From Bacillota bacterium (GTDB lineage Bacteria; Bacillota; Clostridia; Lachnospirales; Lachnospiraceae): a stretch of DNA of 64,000 bases. Each line of letters begins with the position of its first letter. The first letter of the stretch is position 1. Below the pieces are notes generated by a model. It had not been told where the DNA came from, made no database searches, and saw only the letters and a list, made by a program, of their open reading frames with translations. The stretch lies in contig JAEZNB010000005.1 in the NCBI GenBank assembly GCA_023441965.1, forward strand, positions 58,789 to 122,788, in the 5' to 3' direction. The translations under genes were made by a program, and so were the position numbers. Positions 51,521 to 60,137 of the stretch are shown here, in pieces.

Positions 51521-52614
51521 CTGACGCGAGAAAAATAAAAAATCGTGAGCCCCTGATCCATATCGTGAAGAAGACGGAGCTGACCCTGGGTAAAACCATA
51601 GCGCTTTCTATCGTTGCAGTGCTTGCGGCTATTCTGGCGGGAGGCATCTTCATCCTGGCAATCGGTGAGAATCCCATAGAGATCTACTTTACCATAGTAA
51701 AAGGAGCCTTTCGGTCAGAGCTGGCAACCAAAGGAACCATAAAGATTGCCATCCCCCTCTTGATCGCATCCCTGGGTATTACCCCGGCCTTCCAGATGAA
51801 ATTCTGGAATATCGGAGCAGAGGGTCAGATCATCATGGGTGGAATCTTCGCTACTTATTTTGCCTTAAAATATGACCATCTGCCCCATGGACTGCTCCTG
51901 CTGCTTATGTTTGCAGCAGGTATGGTTGGCGGTGGACTTTGGGGTATCCTTCCGGCCTACTTTAAAACGAAGTTTGGCACGAATGAGACCCTCTTTACCC
52001 TGATGTTGAACTACATCGCTTTATATATGATCAAATACTTTGTGGAGGGTCCCTGGCGAGACCCCTCCTCCTCAGGCTTTCCAAAGATTGCAACCTTCAG
52101 TCAGAATGCCAGACTGGATCAGATCTTCGGGGTACATGCAGGCTGGCTGATCGGACTGATTCTGGTCGTCGTTCTGTTTCTGTATCTGAAGTTTACCAAG
52201 CAGGGCTATGAAATCAGTGTGGTCGGTGAAAGCATCAACACCGCCCGTTATGCCGGTATGAATGTCAAGAAAATCATACTTCGTACCATGTTCCTAAGCG
52301 GAGCCATCTGCGGAATCGCCGGTATGACCCAGGTAAGCGGTGCGGCATATACCCTTGGAGAAGGAGTAGCCGGAGGCGTCGGCTTTACTGCAATCACAGT
52401 GGCCTGGCTTTCCAAGCTAAATCCTCTGGTCATCCTATTCGTAACACTGGGCTTCAGTATGCTGGAGAAGGGCTGCTCGGTCATGCAGAGTACCTTCGGC
52501 TTATCCTCCGCCGTGTCCGGCATCCTCCAGGGAATCATCCTGTTCTTTATTCTGGGCTTTGATTTCTTCACCCGTTATCGTTTTGCATTCCGGAAGGGAG
52601 GTATGAAGAAATGA
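51517..52614 (+). CDS. Nucleoside ABC transporter permease 1
   Basis: A 365-residue BPD_transp_2 permease with about ten hydrophobic segments. Family marks include FQMKFWNIGAEGQIIMGGIFATYFAL and GMNVKKIILRTMFLSGAICGIAGMTQVSG. It starts in the stop codon of the ATPase gene (ATGA) with GGAGGT just upstream and ends in the start of the second permease, so the three are translationally coupled. Confidence 0.94.
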   Translation: MTDARKIKNREPLIHIVKKTELTLGKTIALSIVAVLAAILAGGIFILAIGENPIEIYFTIVKGAFRSELATKGTIKIAIPLLIASLGITPAFQMKFWNIGAEGQIIMGGIFATYFALKYDHLPHGLLLLLMFAAGMVGGGLWGILPAYFKTKFGTNETLFTLMLNYIALYMIKYFVEGPWRDPSSSGFPKIATFSQNARLDQIFGVHAGWLIGLILVVVLFLYLKFTKQGYEISVVGESINTARYAGMNVKKIILRTMFLSGAICGIAGMTQVSGAAYTLGEGVAGGVGFTAITVAWLSKLNPLVILFVTLGFSMLEKGCSVMQSTFGLSSAVSGILQGIILFFILGFDFFTRYRFAFRKGGMKK

Positions 52615-53561
52615 TCTTAAATTTCTTGTTTGCGGCAATTAAGGCAGGAACTCCCTTGCTCTTTGGCACGACCGGAGAAATCATGACCCAACGGACCGGT
52701 AACTTAAATCTGGGTGTCGAGGGTATGATGTTCATGGGAGCCTTCCTAAGCTTCTTTGTCGGCTATCATACGGACAGTCTTCTCTTAGCCCTCCTGGCCG
52801 CCTTTGTAATCGGTGTTTTCGGGGCCTTGATTTATGCCTTTGTTACAGTCACCTTAATGGCGAACCAGAACGTCGCCGGTCTGACCCTTACCATCTTCGG
52901 AAGCGGAGTGGCTAAGTTCTTCGGTGAAATCATGATTAAGAATGCCGGGGGGTCACCGAAGCTCTCCACAGAATTCATGGCTTCCATAGCAGAAAAGCCC
53001 ATTCCCATCCTGGGGAAAATTCCTGTGGTCGGGAAGCTGCTCTTCTCCCATAACCCGCTGGTTTATCTCTCCATAATAGTGGCTGTGATCTGCAGCATCT
53101 ATCTGATGAGGACCCGGACCGGACTCAATATGCGGGCAGTCGGAGAAAACCCTGCCGCTGCAGATGCTGCGGGAATTCGGGTTACCCTGGTGAAATACAC
53201 GCACATTATGCTCGGCGGTGGTATCTGTGGTCTGGGTGGAGCCTATCTCTCCCTGATCAACGGAGGCGGCGTCTGGAATAACAGCTCCGTAGTAAACGGT
53301 CAGGGCTGGATCGCAGTGGCCCTGGTTATCTTCGCCAGCTGGAGCCCGGTGAAGGCCATCTTCGGTTCTCTGGTTTTCGGTGCCTTTAGTGTACTCCAGT
53401 TCTATATGCCGAAGGATATCATTGAGATTCCCAATGCCTTCTATGTGATGCTGCCCTTTGTCATAACAACCATCGTATTGGTCATAACCTCCATGCGTAA
53501 ATCCAGAAAGGGTTCTCAGCCTGCCGGCTGTGGAGTGAATTACTTCCGCGAGGAACGGTAA
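52611..53561 (+). CDS. Nucleoside ABC transporter permease 2
   Basis: A 316-residue BPD_transp_2 permease, second half of the membrane channel. Typical stretches are GTTGEIMTQRTGNLNLGVEGMMFMGAF and GLNMRAVGENPAAADAAGIRVTLVKYTHIMLGGGICGLGGAYLSL. It overlaps permease 1 by 4 bases and is followed by a strong terminator, ending the operon. Confidence 0.94.
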   Translation: MILNFLFAAIKAGTPLLFGTTGEIMTQRTGNLNLGVEGMMFMGAFLSFFVGYHTDSLLLALLAAFVIGVFGALIYAFVTVTLMANQNVAGLTLTIFGSGVAKFFGEIMIKNAGGSPKLSTEFMASIAEKPIPILGKIPVVGKLLFSHNPLVYLSIIVAVICSIYLMRTRTGLNMRAVGENPAAADAAGIRVTLVKYTHIMLGGGICGLGGAYLSLINGGGVWNNSSVVNGQGWIAVALVIFASWSPVKAIFGSLVFGAFSVLQFYMPKDIIEIPNAFYVMLPFVITTIVLVITSMRKSRKGSQPAGCGVNYFREER

Positions 53562-53610
53562 AAATATCGGAGAAGCAAATAGGGACTGTTTTATTCTCAT
53601 AAAAATGCAA

Positions 53611-53680
53611 GAGGCAACCGATCTGTGTCCTGACAGCTTGTGTAAGCAAGCTGTCAGGAGACATCGGACCTCTTTTTTTT
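53611..53680 (+). terminator. Terminator of the nucleoside transporter operon
   Basis: Inner perfect arms CCTGACAGCTTG (53629-53640) and CAAGCTGTCAGG (53647-53658), extended by CCGAT/ATCGG and GAGG/CCTC, then eight T. Confidence 0.92.
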
Positions 53681-53780
53681 AGTTGGAAATGTAATTGAAA
53701 GACATGCTTGTATACGTCCCCGATCAGAGAAGTACTGTTCTGACCAATAGAGCTAAAAAATATGTAAAATATAGAAAAAA

Positions 53781-53795
53781 TGTGATAACGTCACA
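53781..53795 (+). promoter_or_regulatory. Crp/Fnr-like palindrome upstream of thioredoxin
   Basis: TGTGA-TAACG-TCACA, 63 bases before the thioredoxin start. Crp sites have TGTGA-N6-TCACA; this one has N5. A Crp/Fnr-family regulator is encoded 1 kb downstream. Confidence 0.4.
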
Positions 53796-53857
53796 GAAAT
53801 GATCAACGTATTGTGATATGGTAGGGTTACAATGAAATTTTGATAGGAGGAATATAT

Positions 53858-54172
53858 ATGGCAGCAATTAAAATTACAAAACATAATTTCAAAAAGGAGG
53901 TTTTAGAGTCTAAGGAGCCTGTATTACTCGATTTTTGGGCCTCATGGTGCGGACCGTGCCGCATGGTAGCTCCAACAGTGGAGGAAATCGCAGATGAGCT
54001 GGAGGGCTCTGCTAAGGTTGGCAAAATCAATGTGGATGAGGAGTCTGAGCTGGCCGAGATGTACCGGGTAATGAGTATCCCTACTCTGATGGTATTAAAG
54101 GAGGGTAAGGTATCAGCAACATCCGTAGGCGTCAAACCGAAAAAAGATATCTTGAGAATGTTGGAAATATAA
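53858..54172 (+). CDS. trxA: Thioredoxin
   Basis: A 104-residue thioredoxin with the active site WASWCGPCRM (CxxC near residue 30) and the cis-proline segment MSIPTLMVLKEGK. It reduces protein disulfides in the cytoplasm. TAGGAGGAA precedes the ATG at 53858; the longer frame to 53840 would put the ribosome site inside the gene and is rejected. It may supply electrons to the CcdA-TlpA fusion encoded earlier, but no linkage is shown. Confidence 0.95.
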   Translation: MAAIKITKHNFKKEVLESKEPVLLDFWASWCGPCRMVAPTVEEIADELEGSAKVGKINVDEESELAEMYRVMSIPTLMVLKEGKVSATSVGVKPKKDILRMLEI

Positions 54173-54282
54173 GCTATAATGGAAATAGCAGGTAACCGAG
54201 TCCGGAATGAAACTTTAATCTCGGCGTATACTATACCTGATTAACAGGATATTTGGTGTTGATGATGAAAGGAGAGTTGTAG

Positions 54283-54666
54283 ATGCGTAAGGATGTCAAG
54301 TTTTACAGGTGTAAGCACTGCGGTAATATCATTACCAAGATATATGACTCAGGCGCTTTGGTAGTATGCTGCGGCGATGAAATGGAGGAGCTTACCGCCA
54401 ATACTGTGGATGCCTCCAAGGAAAAGCATGTTCCCTCCGTATCCCTGGCAGGTAATATCGTAAAGGTTGAGGTGGGAAGTATTCCTCATCCGATGGAAGA
54501 GAAGCATTACATCATGTGGATTTATCTGCAGACCAAGAAGGGTGGACAGATCAAATACCTGGCTCCCGGGGAAGAACCGATTGCTGTGTTTGCACTGGAG
54601 GATGACAGCCTGGAAGCAGTCTATGAGTATTGTAACTTACACGGACTCTGGAAAACCGAAATATAA
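54283..54666 (+). CDS. dfx: Desulfoferrodoxin (superoxide reductase)
   Basis: A 127-residue two-iron superoxide reductase. The N-terminal desulforedoxin site has CKHCG and CCGDE (four Cys). The catalytic Fe(His)4Cys centre is formed by His in EKHVPSV, PHPMEEKHYIMW, and the C-terminal YCNLHGLW with its Cys and His. It reduces superoxide to peroxide without forming oxygen, which rubrerythrin can then remove. AAAGGAGAG precedes the ATG. It follows thioredoxin by 110 bases. Confidence 0.96.
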   Translation: MRKDVKFYRCKHCGNIITKIYDSGALVVCCGDEMEELTANTVDASKEKHVPSVSLAGNIVKVEVGSIPHPMEEKHYIMWIYLQTKKGGQIKYLAPGEEPIAVFALEDDSLEAVYEYCNLHGLWKTEI

Positions 54667-54683
54667 ACTGGTGAATATAGAAT

Positions 54684-54760
54684 GCATGCAGGCCAACAGC
54701 AAGAGGAAAGAGGCTGCCCGGAAGGGAGCGATTTCAGGATTGCCGACCTGCATGCTTTTT
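54684..54760 (+). terminator. Terminator of the desulfoferrodoxin gene
   Basis: Arms GCATGCAGG (54684-54692) and CCTGCATGC (54747-54755) followed by TTTTT; the loop is long and may itself fold. Confidence 0.72.
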
Positions 54761-54791
54761 CCGTATCTTTAGCTGCTTTATGGAGGATAGG

Positions 54792-55469
54792 ATGAAACAA
54801 AGGGATGATACAGCTTACTTTTCTGAGACCTTAAGCTTCTGGCGGGAGTTGACCAATGCACAGAGGGATCTGTTGAAGCAATCCATCAAGCCGAAGTACT
54901 TTTCAGCGGGTGAGGCCATGCACAGCGGGTCGGAGAACTGTTCCGGCTTGTTCCTGATTGAGAGCGGACAGGTAAGGGCATATATCATATCGGAGAATGG
55001 GAGGGAGATTACCCTGTACCGCCTGTTTGACAGGGATGTCTGCATCTTCTCTGCCTCCTGTATGATGAAGAATATCGCCTTTGAGATCTATATTGAGGTA
55101 GAGAAGGAGACAAAGGCCTACTTAATCCCGATTGCAGCCTTCCGGAAGCTATCGGAGGAATCCCTGGCAGTCATGTCCTTTACAAATCAGCTGATGGCCT
55201 CCCGCTTCTCTGAGGTCATGTGGATTATGGAGCAGGCCTTATTCATGAGCTTAGACAAGCGGCTGGCAAATTTCCTGCTGGAGCAGGCGAACCTTGAGGC
55301 TTCAGATAATCTGGAAATCACCCATGAGAGGATTGCGAATCATCTGGGAACCGCCAGAGAAGTCGTTAGTCGGATGCTCAAGTATTTTCAGAATGAGGGT
55401 ATGGTTACCCTTAACCGGGGAAAGATCAGACTTGTGGATCATAAGAGGCTGGAGGAGCTAGGGGCCTGA
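54792..55469 (+). CDS. Crp/Fnr-family transcriptional regulator
   Basis: A 225-residue regulator with an N-terminal cyclic-nucleotide-type beta-barrel (SGLFLIESGQVRAYIISENGREITLYRLFDRDVCIFSASC, about residues 40-85) and a C-terminal winged helix (ITHERIANHLGTAREVVSRMLKYFQNEGMVTLNRGKIRLVD). The N-terminal four-cysteine set of Fnr is absent, but CIFSASCM is a pattern common in clostridial relatives. The ATG at 54792 follows GGAGG by 5 bases; the ATG at 54780 would place that site inside the gene. Position next to thioredoxin and desulfoferrodoxin suggests redox or oxygen stress control (inference). Confidence 0.9.
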   Translation: MKQRDDTAYFSETLSFWRELTNAQRDLLKQSIKPKYFSAGEAMHSGSENCSGLFLIESGQVRAYIISENGREITLYRLFDRDVCIFSASCMMKNIAFEIYIEVEKETKAYLIPIAAFRKLSEESLAVMSFTNQLMASRFSEVMWIMEQALFMSLDKRLANFLLEQANLEASDNLEITHERIANHLGTAREVVSRMLKYFQNEGMVTLNRGKIRLVDHKRLEELGA

Positions 55470-55510
55470 TCTTCGTAACTAAGAAACAAGATAAATCGTG
55501 AGGATATTGT

Positions 55511-56209
55511 ATGAACATAAGACAAACCATCAGGAATCGTTTAGATGAGCTGGCAGATGAGAAGTACAGAGCCTTTACCTCCTCCCTGACACCGGGAGCG
55601 GAGCATATTTTGGGCGTCAGATTACCCCAGCTACATAAGCTGGCAGCAGAGATCGTGAAGGGGGACTGGAGAGGCTATCTTCAGGATCGGGAAGCAGTTA
55701 CTCATGAGGAGCTGCTGCTGAAGGGAATGGTCATCGGACGGCTGAAGGAAGACATAGAGGAGGTCCTTAAGCTGACCGAGGAATTTATCCCTTACATCAA
55801 TAACTGGGCAGTATGCGATAGCTTCTGCTGCGGACTGAAGCTTACGAGAAAGCATAAGGTCAGGGTATGGGACTTTCTTCAGCCCTATCTGGAATCGGAC
55901 AGGGAATATGAAATCCGCTTTGGGGTGGTCATGCTTCTGAATTATTACGTGGAGGAAGCCTATGCACCCATGGCTTTTGCCTATTTTGACCGGATCCGTC
56001 ATGAGGGCTATTATGTGAAGATGGCTGTTGCTTGGGCTATCTCTGCCTATTATGCAGTCTTGCCGGAGATGACCATGGCTTACTTAATGCATAATTCTCT
56101 GGAGGACTTTACCTATCATAAGGCACTTCAGAAGATTATAGAATCTCACAGAGTAGATCGGGAGACCAAGGAAGTGATCCGAAGTATGAGAAGAAAGAGA
56201 ACTGACTGA
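55511..56209 (+). CDS. AlkD-like DNA alkylation repair protein
   Basis: A 232-residue HEAT-repeat protein of the AlkD DNA glycosylase family, which removes bulky or cationic alkylated bases. Family features are GVRLPQLHKLAAEIVKGDW near the start, INNWAVCDSFCCGLK (about residue 97-111), and EIRFGVVMLLNYYV followed by MAVAWAISAYYAVLPE. The frame begins with ATG at 55511, with GAGGATATT upstream. It follows the Crp/Fnr gene by 41 bases and may be co-transcribed. A short hairpin terminator ends it. Confidence 0.9.
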   Translation: MNIRQTIRNRLDELADEKYRAFTSSLTPGAEHILGVRLPQLHKLAAEIVKGDWRGYLQDREAVTHEELLLKGMVIGRLKEDIEEVLKLTEEFIPYINNWAVCDSFCCGLKLTRKHKVRVWDFLQPYLESDREYEIRFGVVMLLNYYVEEAYAPMAFAYFDRIRHEGYYVKMAVAWAISAYYAVLPEMTMAYLMHNSLEDFTYHKALQKIIESHRVDRETKEVIRSMRRKRTD

Positions 56210-56238
56210 ACACGATAATGATATGAAGAAAGAAAAAT

Positions 56239-56283
56239 AGAGTGCGGATTGCAGAAAAATACTGCAGCAGGCACTCTTTTTTA
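56239..56283 (+). terminator. Terminator after the AlkD-like gene
   Basis: AGAGTGC (56239-56245) pairs with GCACTCT (56271-56277), with an inner GCAG/CTGC stem, then six T. Confidence 0.75.
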
Positions 56284-56416
56284 TGTCTCAAAGTTTCTTC
56301 TAAAAGCAGTGTACGTACATTTCTTTAGGAATAATAGGGATAAAATGGTTGAGATGCAAAGGGTTATATGCTAATATAGGTAGGAAAATCATTACAATCT
56401 TTTAGGGGGAGCATAG

Positions 56417-58900
56417 ATGAAGATTTTACTGAAGCATATACTGCGGAACATACGTCAATACAAATTCCGCAGTATATTAATTATTTTTTCCCTTGCGGTA
56501 TCCACCATGGTCATGTTTCTGAATCTGACAATAAAGGACGACATTACAAAGAAATATACCTCGGTTCTGCTGGGAGTGCATCAAAGCTACGACCTCCTCG
56601 TTGGGAGCGATTATTTTAATGATCAGGGGTATTTTGACACAGAGCTTCTGAAGCTTGATATGGTGGAGCCTGACCATATCTTATACTCCTTAAATGCATA
56701 TGCTTTTTATGACGAGCAGGGGGTAAGCAGTGAGGTCATACTGAGGGGCTATGACAGACATCTGCTGCTTGATACGCAGCTTTGCGAGCTGGAGGTGAAA
56801 AGCCCGGACTTCGACCTTCAGGATCCCAGACAGGTCATTATCAGCAGGAAGAATGCGGATAAATTCGGCTGGAGTCTTGGAGACAGTGTTCGGGTATATA
56901 CAAGATTAGGAGAAGAGCAGCTGACCATCACGGGAATAGCAAAAAGCTCAGGCCATTTTCTGGCGGAATACGATAATGTCTACATGATTACGAACTTAGA
57001 TTATGCAGAAATGTTTTCAGGGCAGGAAGGTAAGGTTCAAAGGGTTCTTCTTGATTTTCCTGACGATACCGAGCTTGAGGAAGTAGCCGAAAAGATTACA
57101 GCCGCAAATGAACATTTTAATGCCGGCATACTGGGGGATAAGGAAACCATCAGAAGCAGTCTGACCCGAATCAATCAGCTGCTGAATATCATACTTTCGA
57201 TGGTAATCGGGTTAAATCTATATATCATTGCCTCCCTGACCAAGCTGATGATGGCAACCAGAATTCCGGTTGTCGGAACCTTTCGCAGCATCGGGGCAAC
57301 GAAGGGTAAGGTAAATTTCATTCTGATACTGGAGAATGCTGTGTTTGGGCTGATTGGTTCAGCCTTTGGAATCGGGTTCGGTATCCTGGCACGAAAGCCC
57401 ATGTCCGGTCTTTTCATTAATGCCGGAGATGCATTTGACTACATGAATGTCAGCCTGGAGTATAAAGCGTCCTATTTTCTGTATTCCATTCTTTTTTCCA
57501 TGGGAATGCAGATTTTCATCTCCTTATCATCGATCCTAAAGGCAAGCAGAAGATCCATCAAGGACAATATCTTCAATACCTTAAGCACCATGCCCAGAAT
57601 CTCAAAGAAAAAGATCCTTCTTGGCATAGCCATGCTGCTGCTGTCTTTTGTTCTGAATTATATCAATAAAAAATATGCCTTTGTACTGGCTTTAATCTCT
57701 CTGGTACTGGCAATGGTCGGAGCAGTTTATCTTACTCCTCTGATAACAAGGCTGGTCGCAAAACCGCTATCAGTCCTGGCGGGCAGATTGTTTGGAGGTC
57801 CGGTAGGGCTGGGAATGAAATCAATCTCTGCCAGTAAACCCATAAGATCCAGTATTACCTTGATTACAGTGAGCCTTTCCCTGGTCATTATGGTAAATGC
57901 GGCTATTCATTCCTTTAATGAGATGTTTGATTCCTTTGACAAATTTACGGATTATGATGTCAGCGTCTATTGGTTATCTGAGGAGGAAGGAGAGTACTTG
58001 TATTTGGAGGAGCTGGAGGGGATTGAGCATATTGAATTCCGCTACAGCACCTATAGGAATGCTCAGATTAACGGGGAGAAGCTTTCCTATATACTATTGG
58101 GTACAGAGGAGTTCTACTCCGGTATTAAGGGTGAGCAGGAACAGCTTGCTCATTTATCAGGCAACGAGATTCTGATAGATGAGTATTTTGCACGAATTCA
58201 TGAGTATCAGCTGGGTGATCAGCTTCGGCTGGAGCTGGACTTATTGGAGGAGGGCGAAAGAAGCTATGTGGTGGCTGGCTATATCGATGCTACCTACTAC
58301 ACAAATCAGCGTAATCTGATGGTGATTAACAAGGATGAATATCAAAGTATATATGGGAAGGTTCCCTCACTGATTGAGGTATATTGCAATCGGGATGCAG
58401 ACGAGGTCAAGAATATGCTGATGAAGGAGTTGGCAGGCACCGGGGCTTATATAGAAACTCTGAAGGAGGATCTGGCACAGCAGAAGAGCAGTAACCAGTC
58501 CGTAATCAATATGGCTGCAGGGATACTGGCCTTGTCGGTGCTTCTGGCCATCTGTGGGCTGCTGAACAACCAGATGATCGGCTTCATTCAGAGAAAACGG
58601 GAATATGCGGTTCTATATTCTATCTCCATGAGCCGTGCTCAATTAAAGCGGATGATTTTTGCCGAAGCCCTTGGAACCTTCCTGGCAGGAGGAGCGTATG
58701 CAACAGTTATAAGTATATGGTTAATACGGCTCTTAAATAAGGTGCTGATGTCCATCGGAATGGGGTATCCGATCGGTCTGGAGCTTGATAAGCTGCTCCA
58801 GGTATTGGGTGTTGTTCTGCTTCTGATTTTGGTCACCTCGCTTTCACCGATGCGTAAGATCAGTAAGCTGAGGGTGATAGAAGAGATAAAATACGAATAA
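56417..58900 (+). CDS. FtsX-like ABC transporter permease
   Basis: An 827-residue permease of the MacB/FtsX class with two FtsX units. Helix 1 is near residues 20-38 (FRSILIIFSLAVSTMVMFLNL); an extracellular domain follows; the first membrane cluster spans about 245-385 with a long SRRSIKDNIFNTLSTMPR cytoplasmic loop; the second extracellular domain is about 490-690 and the last cluster lies at about 695-820. It would pair with the ATPase gene that lies after the tandem repeats. GGGGGAG precedes the ATG. Such pairs typically export peptides or lipids or sense antimicrobial agents; no substrate can be assigned. Confidence 0.9.
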   Translation: MKILLKHILRNIRQYKFRSILIIFSLAVSTMVMFLNLTIKDDITKKYTSVLLGVHQSYDLLVGSDYFNDQGYFDTELLKLDMVEPDHILYSLNAYAFYDEQGVSSEVILRGYDRHLLLDTQLCELEVKSPDFDLQDPRQVIISRKNADKFGWSLGDSVRVYTRLGEEQLTITGIAKSSGHFLAEYDNVYMITNLDYAEMFSGQEGKVQRVLLDFPDDTELEEVAEKITAANEHFNAGILGDKETIRSSLTRINQLLNIILSMVIGLNLYIIASLTKLMMATRIPVVGTFRSIGATKGKVNFILILENAVFGLIGSAFGIGFGILARKPMSGLFINAGDAFDYMNVSLEYKASYFLYSILFSMGMQIFISLSSILKASRRSIKDNIFNTLSTMPRISKKKILLGIAMLLLSFVLNYINKKYAFVLALISLVLAMVGAVYLTPLITRLVAKPLSVLAGRLFGGPVGLGMKSISASKPIRSSITLITVSLSLVIMVNAAIHSFNEMFDSFDKFTDYDVSVYWLSEEEGEYLYLEELEGIEHIEFRYSTYRNAQINGEKLSYILLGTEEFYSGIKGEQEQLAHLSGNEILIDEYFARIHEYQLGDQLRLELDLLEEGERSYVVAGYIDATYYTNQRNLMVINKDEYQSIYGKVPSLIEVYCNRDADEVKNMLMKELAGTGAYIETLKEDLAQQKSSNQSVINMAAGILALSVLLAICGLLNNQMIGFIQRKREYAVLYSISMSRAQLKRMIFAEALGTFLAGGAYATVISIWLIRLLNKVLMSIGMGYPIGLELDKLLQVLGVVLLLILVTSLSPMRKISKLRVIEEIKYE

Positions 58901-58903
58901 AAA

Positions 58904-59326
58904 GAATTCTGAAAAAGCCAGAATTCTTGGGAAGAACTGCGATGTTCGTGCAGAGGCACTCACACCTTGTTCTTCCGGGTTGTTGAGAAGGCGAAGAGTA
59001 TGAATTCTGAAAAAGCCAGAATTCTTGAGAAGAACCGCGATGTTCGTGCAGAGGCACTCACACCTTGTTCTACCGGGTTGTTGAGAAGGCGAAAAGTATG
59101 AATTCTGAAAAAGCCAGGATTCTTGGGAAGAACTGCGATGTTCGTGCAGAGGCACTCACACCTTGTTCTTCCGGGTTGTTGAGAAGGCGAAAAGTATGAA
59201 TTCTGAAAAAGCCAGAATTCTTAGGAAGAACTGTGATGTTCGTGCAGAGGCACTCACACCTTGTTCTTCCGGGTTGTTGAGAAGGCGAAAATATGAATTC
59301 TGAAAAAGCCAGAATTCTTGGGAAGA
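58904..59326 (+). repeat. 98-bp tandem repeat array, four full copies and one partial
   Basis: Copies start at 58904, 59002, 59100 and 59198; a truncated fifth copy begins at 59295 and ends near 59326. The spacing is 98, 98, 98 and 97 bases. Each unit opens with the inverted repeat GAATTCT-N9-AGAATTC, followed by a segment bounded by GAAGAAC and GTTCTTC (one arm altered in copy 2). Copies differ from each other at a few positions. The array fills the gap between the permease and ATPase genes of one ABC transporter. Confidence 0.95.
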
Positions 59327-59360
59327 CGCAGATAAAATAATAATGTGAAAGGTTGAGAGT

Positions 59361-60047
59361 ATGGAACAGATTATACGGGTTGAGGAGATACATAAATCCT
59401 TCGGAGAGGGAGACAGTCTCGTGAAGGTTCTGAAGGGAATTAGCTTCAATGTTGAAAAGGGAGAATTTATATCCATCATGGGGGCATCGGGCTGCGGAAA
59501 GAGCACACTGCTCTATCTCCTGGGTGCCTTGGATACACCGGATCAGGGAAAGGTATTTATACATGATAGGGATATCAATCAGCTAAAGGACGGTGAGAAG
59601 AGCAGGGTACGCCGTACACAGATCGGTTTTGTATTCCAGTTCTATAACCTGGTGCAGAATCTGACTGTAGAGGAGAATATCCTGCTGCCGCTGATTATGG
59701 ATGGGAAGAGACCGGCCTCCTATGAGCAGGAGCTGGAGGATATCCTGCAGATCGTCGGACTTACGGAGAAGCGTAGGGTGATACCCAGCAAGCTCTCCGG
59801 AGGTCAGCAACAGAGAGTGGCGATTGCCAGATCTGTCATCGCAACCCCTGACATCATACTGGCAGATGAGCCTACCGGTAATCTGGACAGCAAATCAGGC
59901 ATTGAGATTATGGAGTTATTCAAAAGAATTAATGATGAGAAGAAGATTACGATCCTACAGGTAACTCACTCCGCAGAGACAGCGGGCTACGGGCGCAGGA
60001 TCATCCGCCTGAAGGATGGCAGAATTGAGCAGGACCGGCAGGATTAG
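59361..60047 (+). CDS. ABC transporter ATPase (MacB/LolD type)
   Basis: A 228-residue ATPase for the FtsX-like permease encoded upstream. Walker A GASGCGKST (about residues 41-49), Q-loop VFQFYNLV, signature LSGGQQQRVAIAR and Walker B ILADEPTGNLDS are all intact, so it should be active. GAAAGG and GAG precede the ATG. It is separated from its partner gene by about 460 bases of tandem repeats, which is unusual because such genes normally abut. The switch His is in QVTHSAE. Confidence 0.95.
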   Translation: MEQIIRVEEIHKSFGEGDSLVKVLKGISFNVEKGEFISIMGASGCGKSTLLYLLGALDTPDQGKVFIHDRDINQLKDGEKSRVRRTQIGFVFQFYNLVQNLTVEENILLPLIMDGKRPASYEQELEDILQIVGLTEKRRVIPSKLSGGQQQRVAIARSVIATPDIILADEPTGNLDSKSGIEIMELFKRINDEKKITILQVTHSAETAGYGRRIIRLKDGRIEQDRQD

Positions 60048-60137
60048 ACATTAAATGATATCATATAGAACAATTAGAAGGATCTATGTTATAATAAGGG
60101 CTAAGTAAGGATAAGAAAGCTACAGAGGAGGTATCAT

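Noticed and set aside
58904..59326. CRISPR array
   Set aside because: The 98-base units are contiguous and nearly identical throughout; there are no unique spacers and no cas genes in the window.
58844..59564. Minus-strand reading frames rich in MPLHEHRSSSQE-type repeats
   Set aside because: They are translations of the 98-bp tandem repeat and extend into the ATPase gene; no ribosome sites or independent support.
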